Of a DNA stretch of 28,172 nt, positions 14,985 to 23,023 are shown in pieces. This stretch comes from Rhodospirillaceae bacterium UBA6219. GTDB lineage: Bacteria; Pseudomonadota; Alphaproteobacteria; Rhodospirillales; Magnetospirillaceae. Positions within the stretch are counted from its first letter, which is position 1. Each line of letters begins with the position of its first letter. The stretch is taken from NCBI GenBank assembly GCA_002435715.1, contig DISD01000041.1, positions 1 to 28,172 of the forward strand, read 5' to 3'. The notes under the pieces were generated by a model. It was not told the DNA's origin. It did no database searches and saw nothing but the letters and a program-made list of their open reading frames with translations. Made by a program: the position numbers and the translations under genes.

Positions 14985-15386
14985 GTGCTCAGCATTGACG
15001 AGGCGACGCTGCGTGGCGCCGGAATTCGCCCGACCCGCCAACGCTTGACCATCGGCCGGCTGATCAAGGAAGGCGGCAGCCGCCACCTGACCCCCGACAG
15101 CCTGCACCAGGAAGCGTTGAGCCAGGGCATGCGACTGTCCCTGGCCACCGTCTACAACACCTTGAACGAATTCGCCGCCGCTGGTCTGGTCAAGCGCGTG
15201 CCCATGGGCGAACGCAGCTGGTTTTGCACCAACACCGCCGAACATCACCATTTCTATCACGAAGCCACCGGCCGTATCGAAGACATCCCCGGCTGCCAGC
15301 CGCAGGTGATGGGCTTGCCCAACGCCCCCGAAGGCATGGAAGTGGCCGGCATCGACGTGATCGTGCGGCTGCGCCGCGCCTCTTGA
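14985..15386 (+). CDS. irr: Iron response regulator Irr (Fur superfamily)
   Basis: A 133-residue DNA-binding protein that in alphaproteobacteria represses or activates iron and heme genes when iron is low and is inactivated by heme. The N-terminal winged helix contains RPTRQRLTIGRL and LSLATVYNTLNEF, the Fur-family recognition helix. The EHHHFYHE triple-His segment and the C-terminal PEGMEVAGIDVIVRLRR are specific to Irr rather than Fur. No Cys-Pro heme-regulatory motif is seen near the N-terminus. The start is GTG at 14985, with GGAAGAGG six bases upstream; the ATG at 14980 is out of frame. A near-copy of its last ten codons follows the stop. Confidence 0.9.
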   Translation: MLSIDEATLRGAGIRPTRQRLTIGRLIKEGGSRHLTPDSLHQEALSQGMRLSLATVYNTLNEFAAAGLVKRVPMGERSWFCTNTAEHHHFYHEATGRIEDIPGCQPQVMGLPNAPEGMEVAGIDVIVRLRRAS

Positions 15387-15414
15387 TGATTGTCAGGTTG
15401 CGCCGCGCGTCTTA
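15357..15414. repeat. 29-bp imperfect tandem repeat: duplicated 3' end of irr
   Basis: Copy 1 (15357-15385) is the end of irr; copy 2 (15386-15414) follows directly and is identical at 22 of 29 bases. In its own frame copy 2 reads MIVRLRRAS plus a stop (TAA at 15413-15415), against VIVRLRRAS plus TGA in irr. Apart from the first codon, every codon change is synonymous. Copy 2 lies over the 3' end of modB on the opposite strand. Confidence 0.8.
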
Positions 15415-16175
15415 AGCAGCCGCAACGCCATCAGGACCACGAAGGCGATCACCATCAGCACCAAGGCGCAGGAAACTGCCGCCTCGGTGTCGCCGGTGGC
15501 AATATTCAGATAGACCGCCATGGGCAGCGTCTCGGTCTTGAACCGGGTCGCCCCGGCAACCATTAGCGTCGCCCCGAATTCGCCCAGGGTCCGCGCCCAG
15601 GCCAGCACGGTCCCGGCGGCGATGCCGCGGGCCGCCAAAGGCAAATCGACCCAAAAGAAAACCGCCGCCGGCCCTGCCCCCAAGGTGGCGGCCGCTTGGC
15701 CATAGCCGCCATCGACTTGGCCGAAAGCCGCCCGCGCCGAACGCAGTACCACCGAGATGGCGATAAAGGACTGGGCGACCACCACACCCACCGGCGAAAA
15801 CAGCGCGTCCACCCCCAGGCGGGCCAGGGGCGCCCCCAGGGCCGAACGCGACAGCAGGATCAACAGCCCCAGCCCGGCCACCAAGGGCGGCATCACCAAC
15901 GGAATGTCCAAGATGGTGTCGACCAGCTTTATACCGGGAAAGTCCCGTCGGCTCATGGCGTAAGCCGCCGGGACCGCCAGAAGCAGCGAAACCGCCAAGG
16001 CCATCAGCGAGGTGCGCAACGACAAGCCGACGGCGAAACGGACCTCGGCCGACAGCACCTGCTGCCATAATTCCGTCAGCGACACCCGCAAAGACAGGGC
16101 GACCAGCACCCCGGCCACCATCGCGACGATGGTGGCCAAAGGAACCGTCAGCACCAGATCGAAACGTCGGATCAC
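15393..16175 (-). CDS. modB: Molybdate ABC transporter permease ModB
   Basis: A 260-residue inner-membrane permease with about six helices. The EAA-loop motif that contacts the ATPase is visible as YGQAAATLGAGPAAVFFWVDLP, split here as YGQAAATLGA followed by the Pro-rich turn LPLAARGI. The start overlaps the modA stop by four bases (ATGA). Directly downstream, where modC is usually found, there is only the convergent irr, seven bases away. The last eight codons lie in the duplicated irr tail, which may mean that the modB C-terminus was altered. Confidence 0.9.
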   Translation of the reverse strand: MIRRFDLVLTVPLATIVAMVAGVLVALSLRVSLTELWQQVLSAEVRFAVGLSLRTSLMALAVSLLLAVPAAYAMSRRDFPGIKLVDTILDIPLVMPPLVAGLGLLILLSRSALGAPLARLGVDALFSPVGVVVAQSFIAISVVLRSARAAFGQVDGGYGQAAATLGAGPAAVFFWVDLPLAARGIAAGTVLAWARTLGEFGATLMVAGATRFKTETLPMAVYLNIATGDTEAAVSCALVLMVIAFVVLMALRLLKTRGAT

Positions 16176-16912
16176 TTGACCGGCGGGAAACCGGCCTGAG
16201 CAAAGGCCTGCTTGCCCGTATCCGAACGCAACAAGGCGGCGAAGCTTTCGGCGGCGGCGGGATCGGCACTGGTCTTCAGCACCGCATAGCCGGCGATTTC
16301 GGGTTCGTACAATCCGTCGGGAATCTCGACCCCAACCACCTTGCCCACATTCTTGGCCACTTCCGGACCGCCGACGATGGCGGCGTCAACATCGCCATTG
16401 ACCACATAAAGCCCCAATTGATTCACCGTGGCGGCCCGGGTCACCACATTGGCCAAAATGGCGTCCTTCAGGCCGGATCGTTCCAAGATCACCTCGGCCG
16501 TGCGCCCCAGGGCCATGGCCTGGGCATCACCCAAGCCGACACGCACCCCGGGCTTGGCCAAATCGGCGAAAACCTTGACCTTGTCGGCCGCCGCCTTGTT
16601 CACCGCCACCACAGCGCCATGAACTGCCAACGGCGCCTTGGACAACACCTGGCCGTCCTTTTCCAAACCGTCCACATAGATCATGGAACCGGGAATGAAC
16701 ACGTCGCCCTTGCCGGTTTCCTTGAACCGGGCCAGCAATTGCCCCGATCCGCCATATTCCACCACCACTTGGTTGCCGCTTTGCTGACGATAGGTTTCGA
16801 CCAGCTTGTCCACCGCCTCGCGCAGGCCGGCACCGGCATAGACATGCAATTCGGCAGCCGCGGCTTGGAACGAAGCCAGCGACAGGGCGGCAATCATCAA
16901 CAGGCGTTTCAT
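16172..16912 (-). CDS. modA: Molybdate/tungstate-binding periplasmic protein ModA
   Basis: A 246-residue substrate-binding protein with a cleavable signal peptide (about residues 1-20, ending AAAA before ELHVYAGAGL). The following YAGAGLREAVDKL, GGSGQLLARF, GDVFIPGS and the region around TRAATVNQLGLYVVNGDVDA fit the ModA family, although AGAGL replaces the usual AAASL and GDVFIPGS the usual ADVFISA, so it is a divergent member and could favour tungstate. AAGGA lies seven bases before the ATG. A ModE-type operator sits 30 bases upstream, which supports a molybdate or tungstate role. Confidence 0.88.
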   Translation of the reverse strand: MKRLLMIAALSLASFQAAAAELHVYAGAGLREAVDKLVETYRQQSGNQVVVEYGGSGQLLARFKETGKGDVFIPGSMIYVDGLEKDGQVLSKAPLAVHGAVVAVNKAAADKVKVFADLAKPGVRVGLGDAQAMALGRTAEVILERSGLKDAILANVVTRAATVNQLGLYVVNGDVDAAIVGGPEVAKNVGKVVGVEIPDGLYEPEIAGYAVLKTSADPAAAESFAALLRSDTGKQAFAQAGFPPVK

Positions 16913-16942
16913 GGGGACATCCTTCAGCGATGGTCGGCGGAA

Positions 16943-16975
16943 GCATCGTTATGTATATTTAATACATAACGATGC
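16943..16975. promoter_or_regulatory. ModE-type operator (Mo box) upstream of modA
   Basis: A perfect inverted repeat with 14-base arms (GCATCGTTATGTAT and ATACATAACGATGC) around the centre ATTTA. It contains the ATCG-N-TAT ... ATA-N-CGAT pattern of ModE sites known from Escherichia coli and Rhodobacter. Its place just before modA suggests repression when molybdate is plentiful. No modE gene is in the window. Confidence 0.85.
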
Positions 16976-16999
16976 CTGCAAGCCAAGCCCCACCGTTCC

Positions 17000-17021
17000 G
17001 GCGGTCTGAAATCAGACCGCC
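17000..17021. terminator. Perfect hairpin at the end of the secreted-protein gene
   Basis: GGCGGTCTGA and TCAGACCGCC form a perfect 10-base inverted repeat with only two bases between. It overlaps the stop codon and last codons of the giant gene. No T-run follows on either strand, so it is not a standard rho-independent terminator; it may protect the 3' end or pause polymerase. Confidence 0.5.
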
Positions 17022-20000
17022 AGATGGTAGCTGGTATTGTCCAGGGACGAGGTGTTCACGTTGGTCAAAGTGGCGATCTGGACCGAATTGGCGGTGGTCG
17101 CCGCCTCCAGGGCCGAGGTGTGCCACAATTGCACATCGGTGCCGTTCTGAATGGCGACGATACCGTCGCCGGTATTGCCCGCCCCGTAATCCACGGCGGT
17201 TCCGGACATGGCGGTGCTGCCTTCACCGTAATCGGTGGCCGCCAGGGTGCCGCTGTTGCCCAGACCGAATTCGGCATCGGACAACACGATGGAGTCACCT
17301 TGGCCGGAATTGTAATCGGTGATGACGGTCTTGGAATTGTCGGCCAGCACGAAGGCATCGGCCGCCAGCCCACCTTCCAGATGGTCATCCCCGGTGGTGG
17401 CGATCAACGTGTCGTTGCCGTCGCCACCGTAAAGTTCGTCATAGCCGCCAATACGCCCCTTCAGGGTGACGTTCAGCCCGGTATAGCTGGGATCCGCCGC
17501 AATATCGGCGGTGGCGTACATCTTCACCGTCTCGATCCCAGTGAACGTGATCCCGCTGATATCCATGGTGCTGTTTTCGGCCTGGGCAAAGAACTGCGCG
17601 GTGTCGCTGTCGCCACCGGAATTGAGGTCGCCATCCAGAACGAAGCTGACGCCTGGGGCGCTGACATCGTCGAAGCGGACGATATCGTCGCCGGCACCGG
17701 TCCAGATGGTTTCCACCGAAGTGATGGCAACCCCTGTCAGGTCCAAGGTACTGTCGGCGTCGGCCAAGGAAATGGTGTCCGCCCCCGAACCACCGGCGAT
17801 GTAGTGGAATTGCTGCGGATCGGCCCCGCCACCCAAAACCACGTCGTTGCCTCCGGCCGCGTCCATCTGCAATTTCTCGATACCGGTGACGGTTCCCACC
17901 GAGAGGTCAAAGGTGCCTGCGCCGCTAAGGGCGATGACGTCCATATCACTGGCCACGCCGGTATCGGTGATGGAATCACCCGACGCGAACTCACCCGCGC
18001 CAACCACATAGATATGGGCACCGTTGCCGCCGGTCAGAACATCGGCACTGCCGCTGGTATATTGGGTCGTCGCGAGGCTAATCGTCACCAACTTGGTGAT
18101 GGGGTCGCTGCTGCTGCTTCCGTCGGACACCGAAACCGAGATCAGTCGAGCATCAGCGGTCATGGCAGGAAGTGTGTGAGAAAAGGTGATGGACCTGATC
18201 ACCGCCTGATAATCGGCGACAGTCCCGGCGCCCGACAAGGTCAAGGTGCCGGTTCCCGCATCATAGGTTCCAGCCACCGCGCCACTGGGGGTAAAGGACA
18301 GAACGTCGCCCATGGTGAAATTGCTGGCGATCATTACCGTCGCCCCGGCAAGGATCGGGCTGTCGCTGTCGCTGACCGTCACCGTCGAGAAGACGGAAAC
18401 CCCGTTGCTGCCCTCGATATAGTTACCTGAAGTGATCAAGTTGTTTTGATAGTACTCAACAAGCCCCGTATTCATGTTTCCAGCGATAATATCAAGGTCA
18501 CCATCACCATCGATATCCGCCACCGTTTGTAAAGCTCTTTGGTTATTCGGCAGTCCACTGGTGCCCAGCACATTGGTGAAGCCGCCAGCCCCATCGTTCT
18601 GCCACAACTGGTCTCGGCTCCAGCCCATGATCACAACGTCGGTGTCTCCGTCACTGTCGAAGTCACCAGCAGCCACACTGTTACGTTCGTCGGTCGCGCT
18701 GTCCACCAAATGGCGGATGTATGAGCCGGTTCCGTCATTTTCGAACCAATAGCCTTCCACATAGCGATCCGCTGCGAACACGTCCAAATCGCCATCATTG
18801 TCCAAATCGACCAAAACGAAATGATTGATCAACCCCATTGCCGCCGGGACCGCCGTGCCGGACATATCCAAAATTCCCGATTGCGTCAGGGTTCCACCAT
18901 CATTGCGGTAAACCAGGGCATGGGCACTTTGATTGGCCACGATTAGGTCGTTGTCACCATCCCCATCAATGTCGGCAATTTCGACCCGGGTGGCGTATTC
19001 GGCATTGGGCAGAACCACGTCGGCCGTTGCGCTGATCCCGCCGGCGCCATCCCCGTAATAGACCATGGTTCCGGTATGGTCCCCGACAAGTACCACGTCA
19101 CTATAGCCGTCGTTGTTGATGTCGCCGATGGCGACGGCGTTCATGAATTGGGTGAAGGTGCCAGTAACGGTGAATCCACCCGAACCGTCGTTGATATAAA
19201 CACTGTTGACCGAGTTGGCGCGGTTCAACTGAACGATATCCAAGTTACCATCGCCGTTCATGTCGCCGATGGCGTACCTGATGTTCCCATTGCCGTCGAT
19301 ATTGCTCGAGAGATATGTCAGCCCATCCCCTTGGTTGACTGCCAGGGACATCCCATTCGTGCCGTCCGCGTAAAGGATGTCGACAAGACCGTCACCCGTG
19401 AAATCCGCGGCCAGCAAGCCATACTCGTCGACGAACCCGGTGAGGGTAGTCAACGCGAAGTTAATCCCGCCGGCCTCGACCCCCAGATCCGGCGCGTCGG
19501 TCAAGGTAAGGTTGGCCGTTCCGCCCACCGTTCCGCCATTACCATCCGAGATGGTGTAGCTGATGGTGACGTTACCGTAATAATCAGTATCGGGGACCAG
19601 GGTGTATACGCCACCGCTTAAGGACACCGAGCCATGGGTCGCCGTGATACTGCTAATGCTGAGAGTGTCACCTTCCACGTCAGAGGCATTGACCAGCAAA
19701 TCAGCAGCGGTGAAGACGTAGGGCTGATCCTCGCCCCCTGCGACCAAGGTCACGGCGCCGCTGTTGGTGGGGGCGTCGTTGACCGCAGTGACGGTGATAC
19801 TCATCTGGGTCGAAGAAGCGGCCAGATAGGAGGTGCCGCCAGGGGAACTGGCGTTGACGGTGACAGGGGTGTTGCTGGTGCTGTCCGACCACGCCCCCGA
19901 ATAAGAGGAATCGACGCCATAAAGGTAAAACGACGACGTTCCATTGAAGTCAGCCGATGGCACGAAACGGATCAAGCTGGTCGCCGACAGCATCCGCGCG

Positions 20001-22999
20001 CCGGAAATGCTGACACCGCCGATATCCACCCACGTCGTTCCGCCGTCACTGGAATATTGCCAGCTGCCATTGGCGGTAATCGGGTTGGTGATCAACGCCA
20101 CGCCGGCGAAGGTGTCGTTGACGTCGGGATCGCTGTAGCCGCCCCCCAGCAGGGAGGCAATGGTTTGCCCGGCCGGCGAAAGGGTGTCTTCGTTGATGGC
20201 GGTCATCGTCGCCGTGCTGGGCAAGCTGGGGGCGAAATTGACCATCGTCACCGTGAAGGTGTTGGAAACCGCCTGCGAATTCATTCCGTCGGTGATGGAA
20301 TAGCTAAGGGTTTCCGTCCCGCTGAACCCGGAATCGGGGCTATAGGTGTAAGTGCCGTCGCCGTTGTTGACAATGGTGCCGTGTGCGGCGCTGAGCCCGA
20401 TCACCGACAGGGCATCCATTTCAACGTCGGTGCTGCTGCCCAGCAAATCCGCCGTACTGAAGATCACATCCGTGTCTTCGGTGCCGGTGGGCAGGCTGAA
20501 CGTGCCCAAAACCGGTGCGTCGTTGACGGCATTCACCGTGAAGCTGGCCGACACCCCCACGGTCCCACCATGGCCGTCATCGATGGTGTAGCTCAGGGTT
20601 TCCATGCCGTTGTAATTGGCGTTGGGGGTATAGGTGAAAACCCCGCCCCCGGAATCCACCACGGTACCGTTGACGGCGCCGATCCCCGTAATCGTCAGGG
20701 TGTCATTGTCGACGTCAATGGTATCCCCCAGCAATTGCGCCGTGGTGAAGCTTAGCTGCGTGTCTTCCGTCGCCTCGGGCAAGCTGATGGTGCCCAAGAC
20801 CGGAACATCGTTGACGCCGGTCACCGTGAAGGTATTGGAAACCGTCTGTGACGCAAGCCCGTCGGTGATGGAATAGCTCAGGGTTTCCGTGCCACTGAAA
20901 TCGGCATCGGGGGTATAGGTGTAAGTGCCGTCACCATTGTCGGCAATGGTGCCGTGGGCGGCGCTGAGCTCGGTCACCGACAGGGTGTCCAATTCAGGGT
21001 CGGTGCTGCTGCCCAACAGATCCGCCAAAGTGAAGATCTTGTCGCTGTCTTCGATACCGCTGGGCAGGCTGAACGTGCCCAAAACCGGTGCGTCGTTGAC
21101 GGCGTTCACCGTGAAGGTGGCCGACACCCCCACGGTCCCGCCATGGCCGTCGTCGATGGTGTAGCTCAGATATTCCGTGCCGTTGTAATTGGCGTCGGGG
21201 GTATAGGTGAAAACACCGCCCCCGGAATCCACCACGGTGCCGTTGACGGCGCTGATCCCGGTAATCGTCAGGGGGTCGCCATCGACGTCGGTGGTGCCGC
21301 CCAGCAATTGCGCCGTGGTGAAGGTCAGATCCGTGTCTTCCGTCGCCGTGGGCAGGCTGATGGGGCCCAGAACCGGCACGTCGTTGACGCTGGTGATGGG
21401 TTGGGTGGCGGTCAGATTGACGGTGTTGGTGCCGTCGCTGACCGTGTATCCAATAGTGACGTCGCCGAAGAAATCCGCCGCCGGATTCAAGGTCAAGCTG
21501 CCGTCGCCATTGTCGACCAGCGTCCCCGAAGAGGTGGTGAAAGAACTCCCCAGGGTCAGGGTCGCCCCTTCCGGATCGGTGGCGGCGGCCAGCAGATCGG
21601 CTTTCAGAATGATGACCGAATTGTCTTCCGCCCCGGCGCTCAGCGTCAGCCCGGCACTGGTCGGCGGCTCATTGGTCACCGGCGTTTGCGTATTGGTGGT
21701 GGTCGTCCCGGTATCGCCGGTGGTGGTGGTCGTCGTCCCGGTGGTGGTGGTCGTCCCCCCTCCGGTCGTCGTCGTGGTCGAACCCGATGTGGTCGTCGTC
21801 GTGGTCGTCGTCGTCGTGGTCGGAGACGAATTCGTCGAATTATTGATCGCCACCGTCGGAATGGGGGGAACGCCGACCACCCCGATATCGCCACCACCGG
21901 GATTTCCGGTCCCGACAGTTCCACCGCCGTCGCCACCGCCTGTTCCGGTTCCGCCGTCTCCACCGCCGGTGCCGGTTCCACCGCCGGCGTCACCGGTTCC
22001 GGTTCCCGTCCCCGTTGCTACAACACCTTCGGCGCCACCACCGTCAGTACCGCCGCCATCAGCAGCACCGCCTTCGGTGCCCGTGCCATCGGTGCCCGTG
22101 CCATCGCCCGCCGCAACCTCGGTGCCGGCACCCTCGGCCGGGGCCCCTTCGGCGGCAGCGCCGTCACCGGCCGCAGCGTCCCCTGCACCGGCATCCGCAT
22201 TGCCGGCAGCCGCGTCGCCGCCGCCATTGGCCGCACCCGCGGCGGCGTCACCACCACCGGTATTTCCGCCGCCGGCATCTCCAGTCGCGCCACCGGTTGC
22301 CGGCCCCGTTGTCGGAGCCGACGGCAATGAAGGAGGCGTCGCCGGCGGCGCCGAAGGAGCCGGCGCCGAAGCGCTAACCACGCTGCCGGCATTGTTGGAA
22401 ACGCTGAACGACGCGCCAGACGTGGCCCCCAGAACGCCCGCACCGGGGGTGCTGATGGTCAATGGCGGATCGGAACTGCCGACACGGCTGAGCGTGATTT
22501 CACCGACGAAGCTGGACCCAGGGTCGTTTTGCAGCGCCACCGAAGTTTCGCCGCCGGGGCCAACAGAGCCTTGCACCGTGGTGCCACGAATGCCGATGGA
22601 CATGGCCGGGGTCGCCACCTTGGCCGCACCCGGCGCCGATTTGGCGATGTCGCCCGACACGAAGGAAAAGCCGCCCTGGGCCACCAGGATGGATTCGGAA
22701 CCGGTCTTGGTCGCCGGATCATAGGTGAAGTCGTCCAGGCCGATCAGCCCTTTGTCCTTCAAGACAAAGGTCGAACGGTCGGCGAAAACCAAGGAAATCT
22801 GCGAGCCGTCGGTGCTTTCCACCGAATCGCCCTTGATCAGCGGCGCCTCGGCGGTGGCCGCGATCTTCTGGCCGCCGCGAACGATCCAGGCTTCACCCTG
22901 AATGGCGGATACTTTACCGATGACCTGAGCGGTCTTACCGTCGGCGACCTGGATCACCGGCAGCTTTGGCTCGGCGACCGGAGCGGTCTGAAGTGGCAT
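17012..22999 (-). CDS. Giant type I-secreted FecR/cadherin-like/FG-GAP/RTX protein
   Basis: A 1995-residue acidic, nearly Cys-free protein, probably a surface adhesin or matrix protein. In order: a FecR-like domain (about 25-135; EAWIVRGGQ to GIRGTTVQG); an Ala/Gly/Pro linker and poly-Thr runs (about 210-450); six or more ~95-residue cadherin-like modules with NDAPVLG joints and TYTPDADFSGTETLSY strands (about 450-1180); seven DxDxDG calcium loops (such as DMNGDGNLD, DIDGDGDND and DLDNDGDLD; about 1180-1520), enough for a seven-bladed propeller; a further beta module; and an RTX-like GGYDELYGGDGNDTL stretch (~1850) before the C-terminal secretion signal. There is no N-terminal signal peptide. 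A strong ribosome site (GGGGAAGG) precedes the ATG, 24 bases after the adaptor gene. Confidence 0.9.
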   Translation of the reverse strand: MPLQTAPVAEPKLPVIQVADGKTAQVIGKVSAIQGEAWIVRGGQKIAATAEAPLIKGDSVESTDGSQISLVFADRSTFVLKDKGLIGLDDFTYDPATKTGSESILVAQGGFSFVSGDIAKSAPGAAKVATPAMSIGIRGTTVQGSVGPGGETSVALQNDPGSSFVGEITLSRVGSSDPPLTISTPGAGVLGATSGASFSVSNNAGSVVSASAPAPSAPPATPPSLPSAPTTGPATGGATGDAGGGNTGGGDAAAGAANGGGDAAAGNADAGAGDAAAGDGAAAEGAPAEGAGTEVAAGDGTGTDGTGTEGGAADGGGTDGGGAEGVVATGTGTGTGDAGGGTGTGGGDGGTGTGGGDGGGTVGTGNPGGGDIGVVGVPPIPTVAINNSTNSSPTTTTTTTTTTTSGSTTTTTGGGTTTTTGTTTTTTGDTGTTTTNTQTPVTNEPPTSAGLTLSAGAEDNSVIILKADLLAAATDPEGATLTLGSSFTTSSGTLVDNGDGSLTLNPAADFFGDVTIGYTVSDGTNTVNLTATQPITSVNDVPVLGPISLPTATEDTDLTFTTAQLLGGTTDVDGDPLTITGISAVNGTVVDSGGGVFTYTPDANYNGTEYLSYTIDDGHGGTVGVSATFTVNAVNDAPVLGTFSLPSGIEDSDKIFTLADLLGSSTDPELDTLSVTELSAAHGTIADNGDGTYTYTPDADFSGTETLSYSITDGLASQTVSNTFTVTGVNDVPVLGTISLPEATEDTQLSFTTAQLLGDTIDVDNDTLTITGIGAVNGTVVDSGGGVFTYTPNANYNGMETLSYTIDDGHGGTVGVSASFTVNAVNDAPVLGTFSLPTGTEDTDVIFSTADLLGSSTDVEMDALSVIGLSAAHGTIVNNGDGTYTYSPDSGFSGTETLSYSITDGMNSQAVSNTFTVTMVNFAPSLPSTATMTAINEDTLSPAGQTIASLLGGGYSDPDVNDTFAGVALITNPITANGSWQYSSDGGTTWVDIGGVSISGARMLSATSLIRFVPSADFNGTSSFYLYGVDSSYSGAWSDSTSNTPVTVNASSPGGTSYLAASSTQMSITVTAVNDAPTNSGAVTLVAGGEDQPYVFTAADLLVNASDVEGDTLSISSITATHGSVSLSGGVYTLVPDTDYYGNVTISYTISDGNGGTVGGTANLTLTDAPDLGVEAGGINFALTTLTGFVDEYGLLAADFTGDGLVDILYADGTNGMSLAVNQGDGLTYLSSNIDGNGNIRYAIGDMNGDGNLDIVQLNRANSVNSVYINDGSGGFTVTGTFTQFMNAVAIGDINNDGYSDVVLVGDHTGTMVYYGDGAGGISATADVVLPNAEYATRVEIADIDGDGDNDLIVANQSAHALVYRNDGGTLTQSGILDMSGTAVPAAMGLINHFVLVDLDNDGDLDVFAADRYVEGYWFENDGTGSYIRHLVDSATDERNSVAAGDFDSDGDTDVVIMGWSRDQLWQNDGAGGFTNVLGTSGLPNNQRALQTVADIDGDGDLDIIAGNMNTGLVEYYQNNLITSGNYIEGSNGVSVFSTVTVSDSDSPILAGATVMIASNFTMGDVLSFTPSGAVAGTYDAGTGTLTLSGAGTVADYQAVIRSITFSHTLPAMTADARLISVSVSDGSSSSDPITKLVTISLATTQYTSGSADVLTGGNGAHIYVVGAGEFASGDSITDTGVASDMDVIALSGAGTFDLSVGTVTGIEKLQMDAAGGNDVVLGGGADPQQFHYIAGGSGADTISLADADSTLDLTGVAITSVETIWTGAGDDIVRFDDVSAPGVSFVLDGDLNSGGDSDTAQFFAQAENSTMDISGITFTGIETVKMYATADIAADPSYTGLNVTLKGRIGGYDELYGGDGNDTLIATTGDDHLEGGLAADAFVLADNSKTVITDYNSGQGDSIVLSDAEFGLGNSGTLAATDYGEGSTAMSGTAVDYGAGNTGDGIVAIQNGTDVQLWHTSALEAATTANSVQIATLTNVNTSSLDNTSYHLAV
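20245..21390. repeat. Tandem 573-bp repeat within the secreted protein gene
   Basis: Two consecutive copies, about 20245-20817 and 20818-21390, offset by exactly 573 bases (191 codons). For example, the cgtcgttgac at 20518 recurs at 21091, and tcaccgtgaaggt at 20249 recurs at 20822. Each copy encodes two cadherin-like modules, so the unit duplicated is a module pair. Identity is high at the DNA level, consistent with recent duplication or ongoing recombination. Confidence 0.85.
21690..21826. repeat. GTC/GTG trinucleotide-rich tract encoding poly-Thr
   Basis: On the plus strand the tract is mostly runs of gtggtg and gtcgtc; on the coding strand these read ACC/ACG/ACA Thr codons, broken by Gly, Ser and Asp. 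All in-frame length changes would keep the reading frame, so slippage could vary the linker length between strains. Confidence 0.7.
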
Positions 23000-23023
23000 G
23001 GCCTTCCCCTTTCTGGGAATGAC

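Noticed and set aside
20245..21390. Could the regular repeats be a CRISPR array?
   Set aside because: The repeat unit is 573 bases, in frame and coding, with no short repeats separated by unique spacers.
21207..22724. Plus-strand open frame of 505 codons with Pro/Val-rich repeats opposite the secreted protein linker
   Set aside because: Its repeats are just the complement of the Thr/Gly/Ala codon repeats of the real gene; it has no credible start context and no domain.
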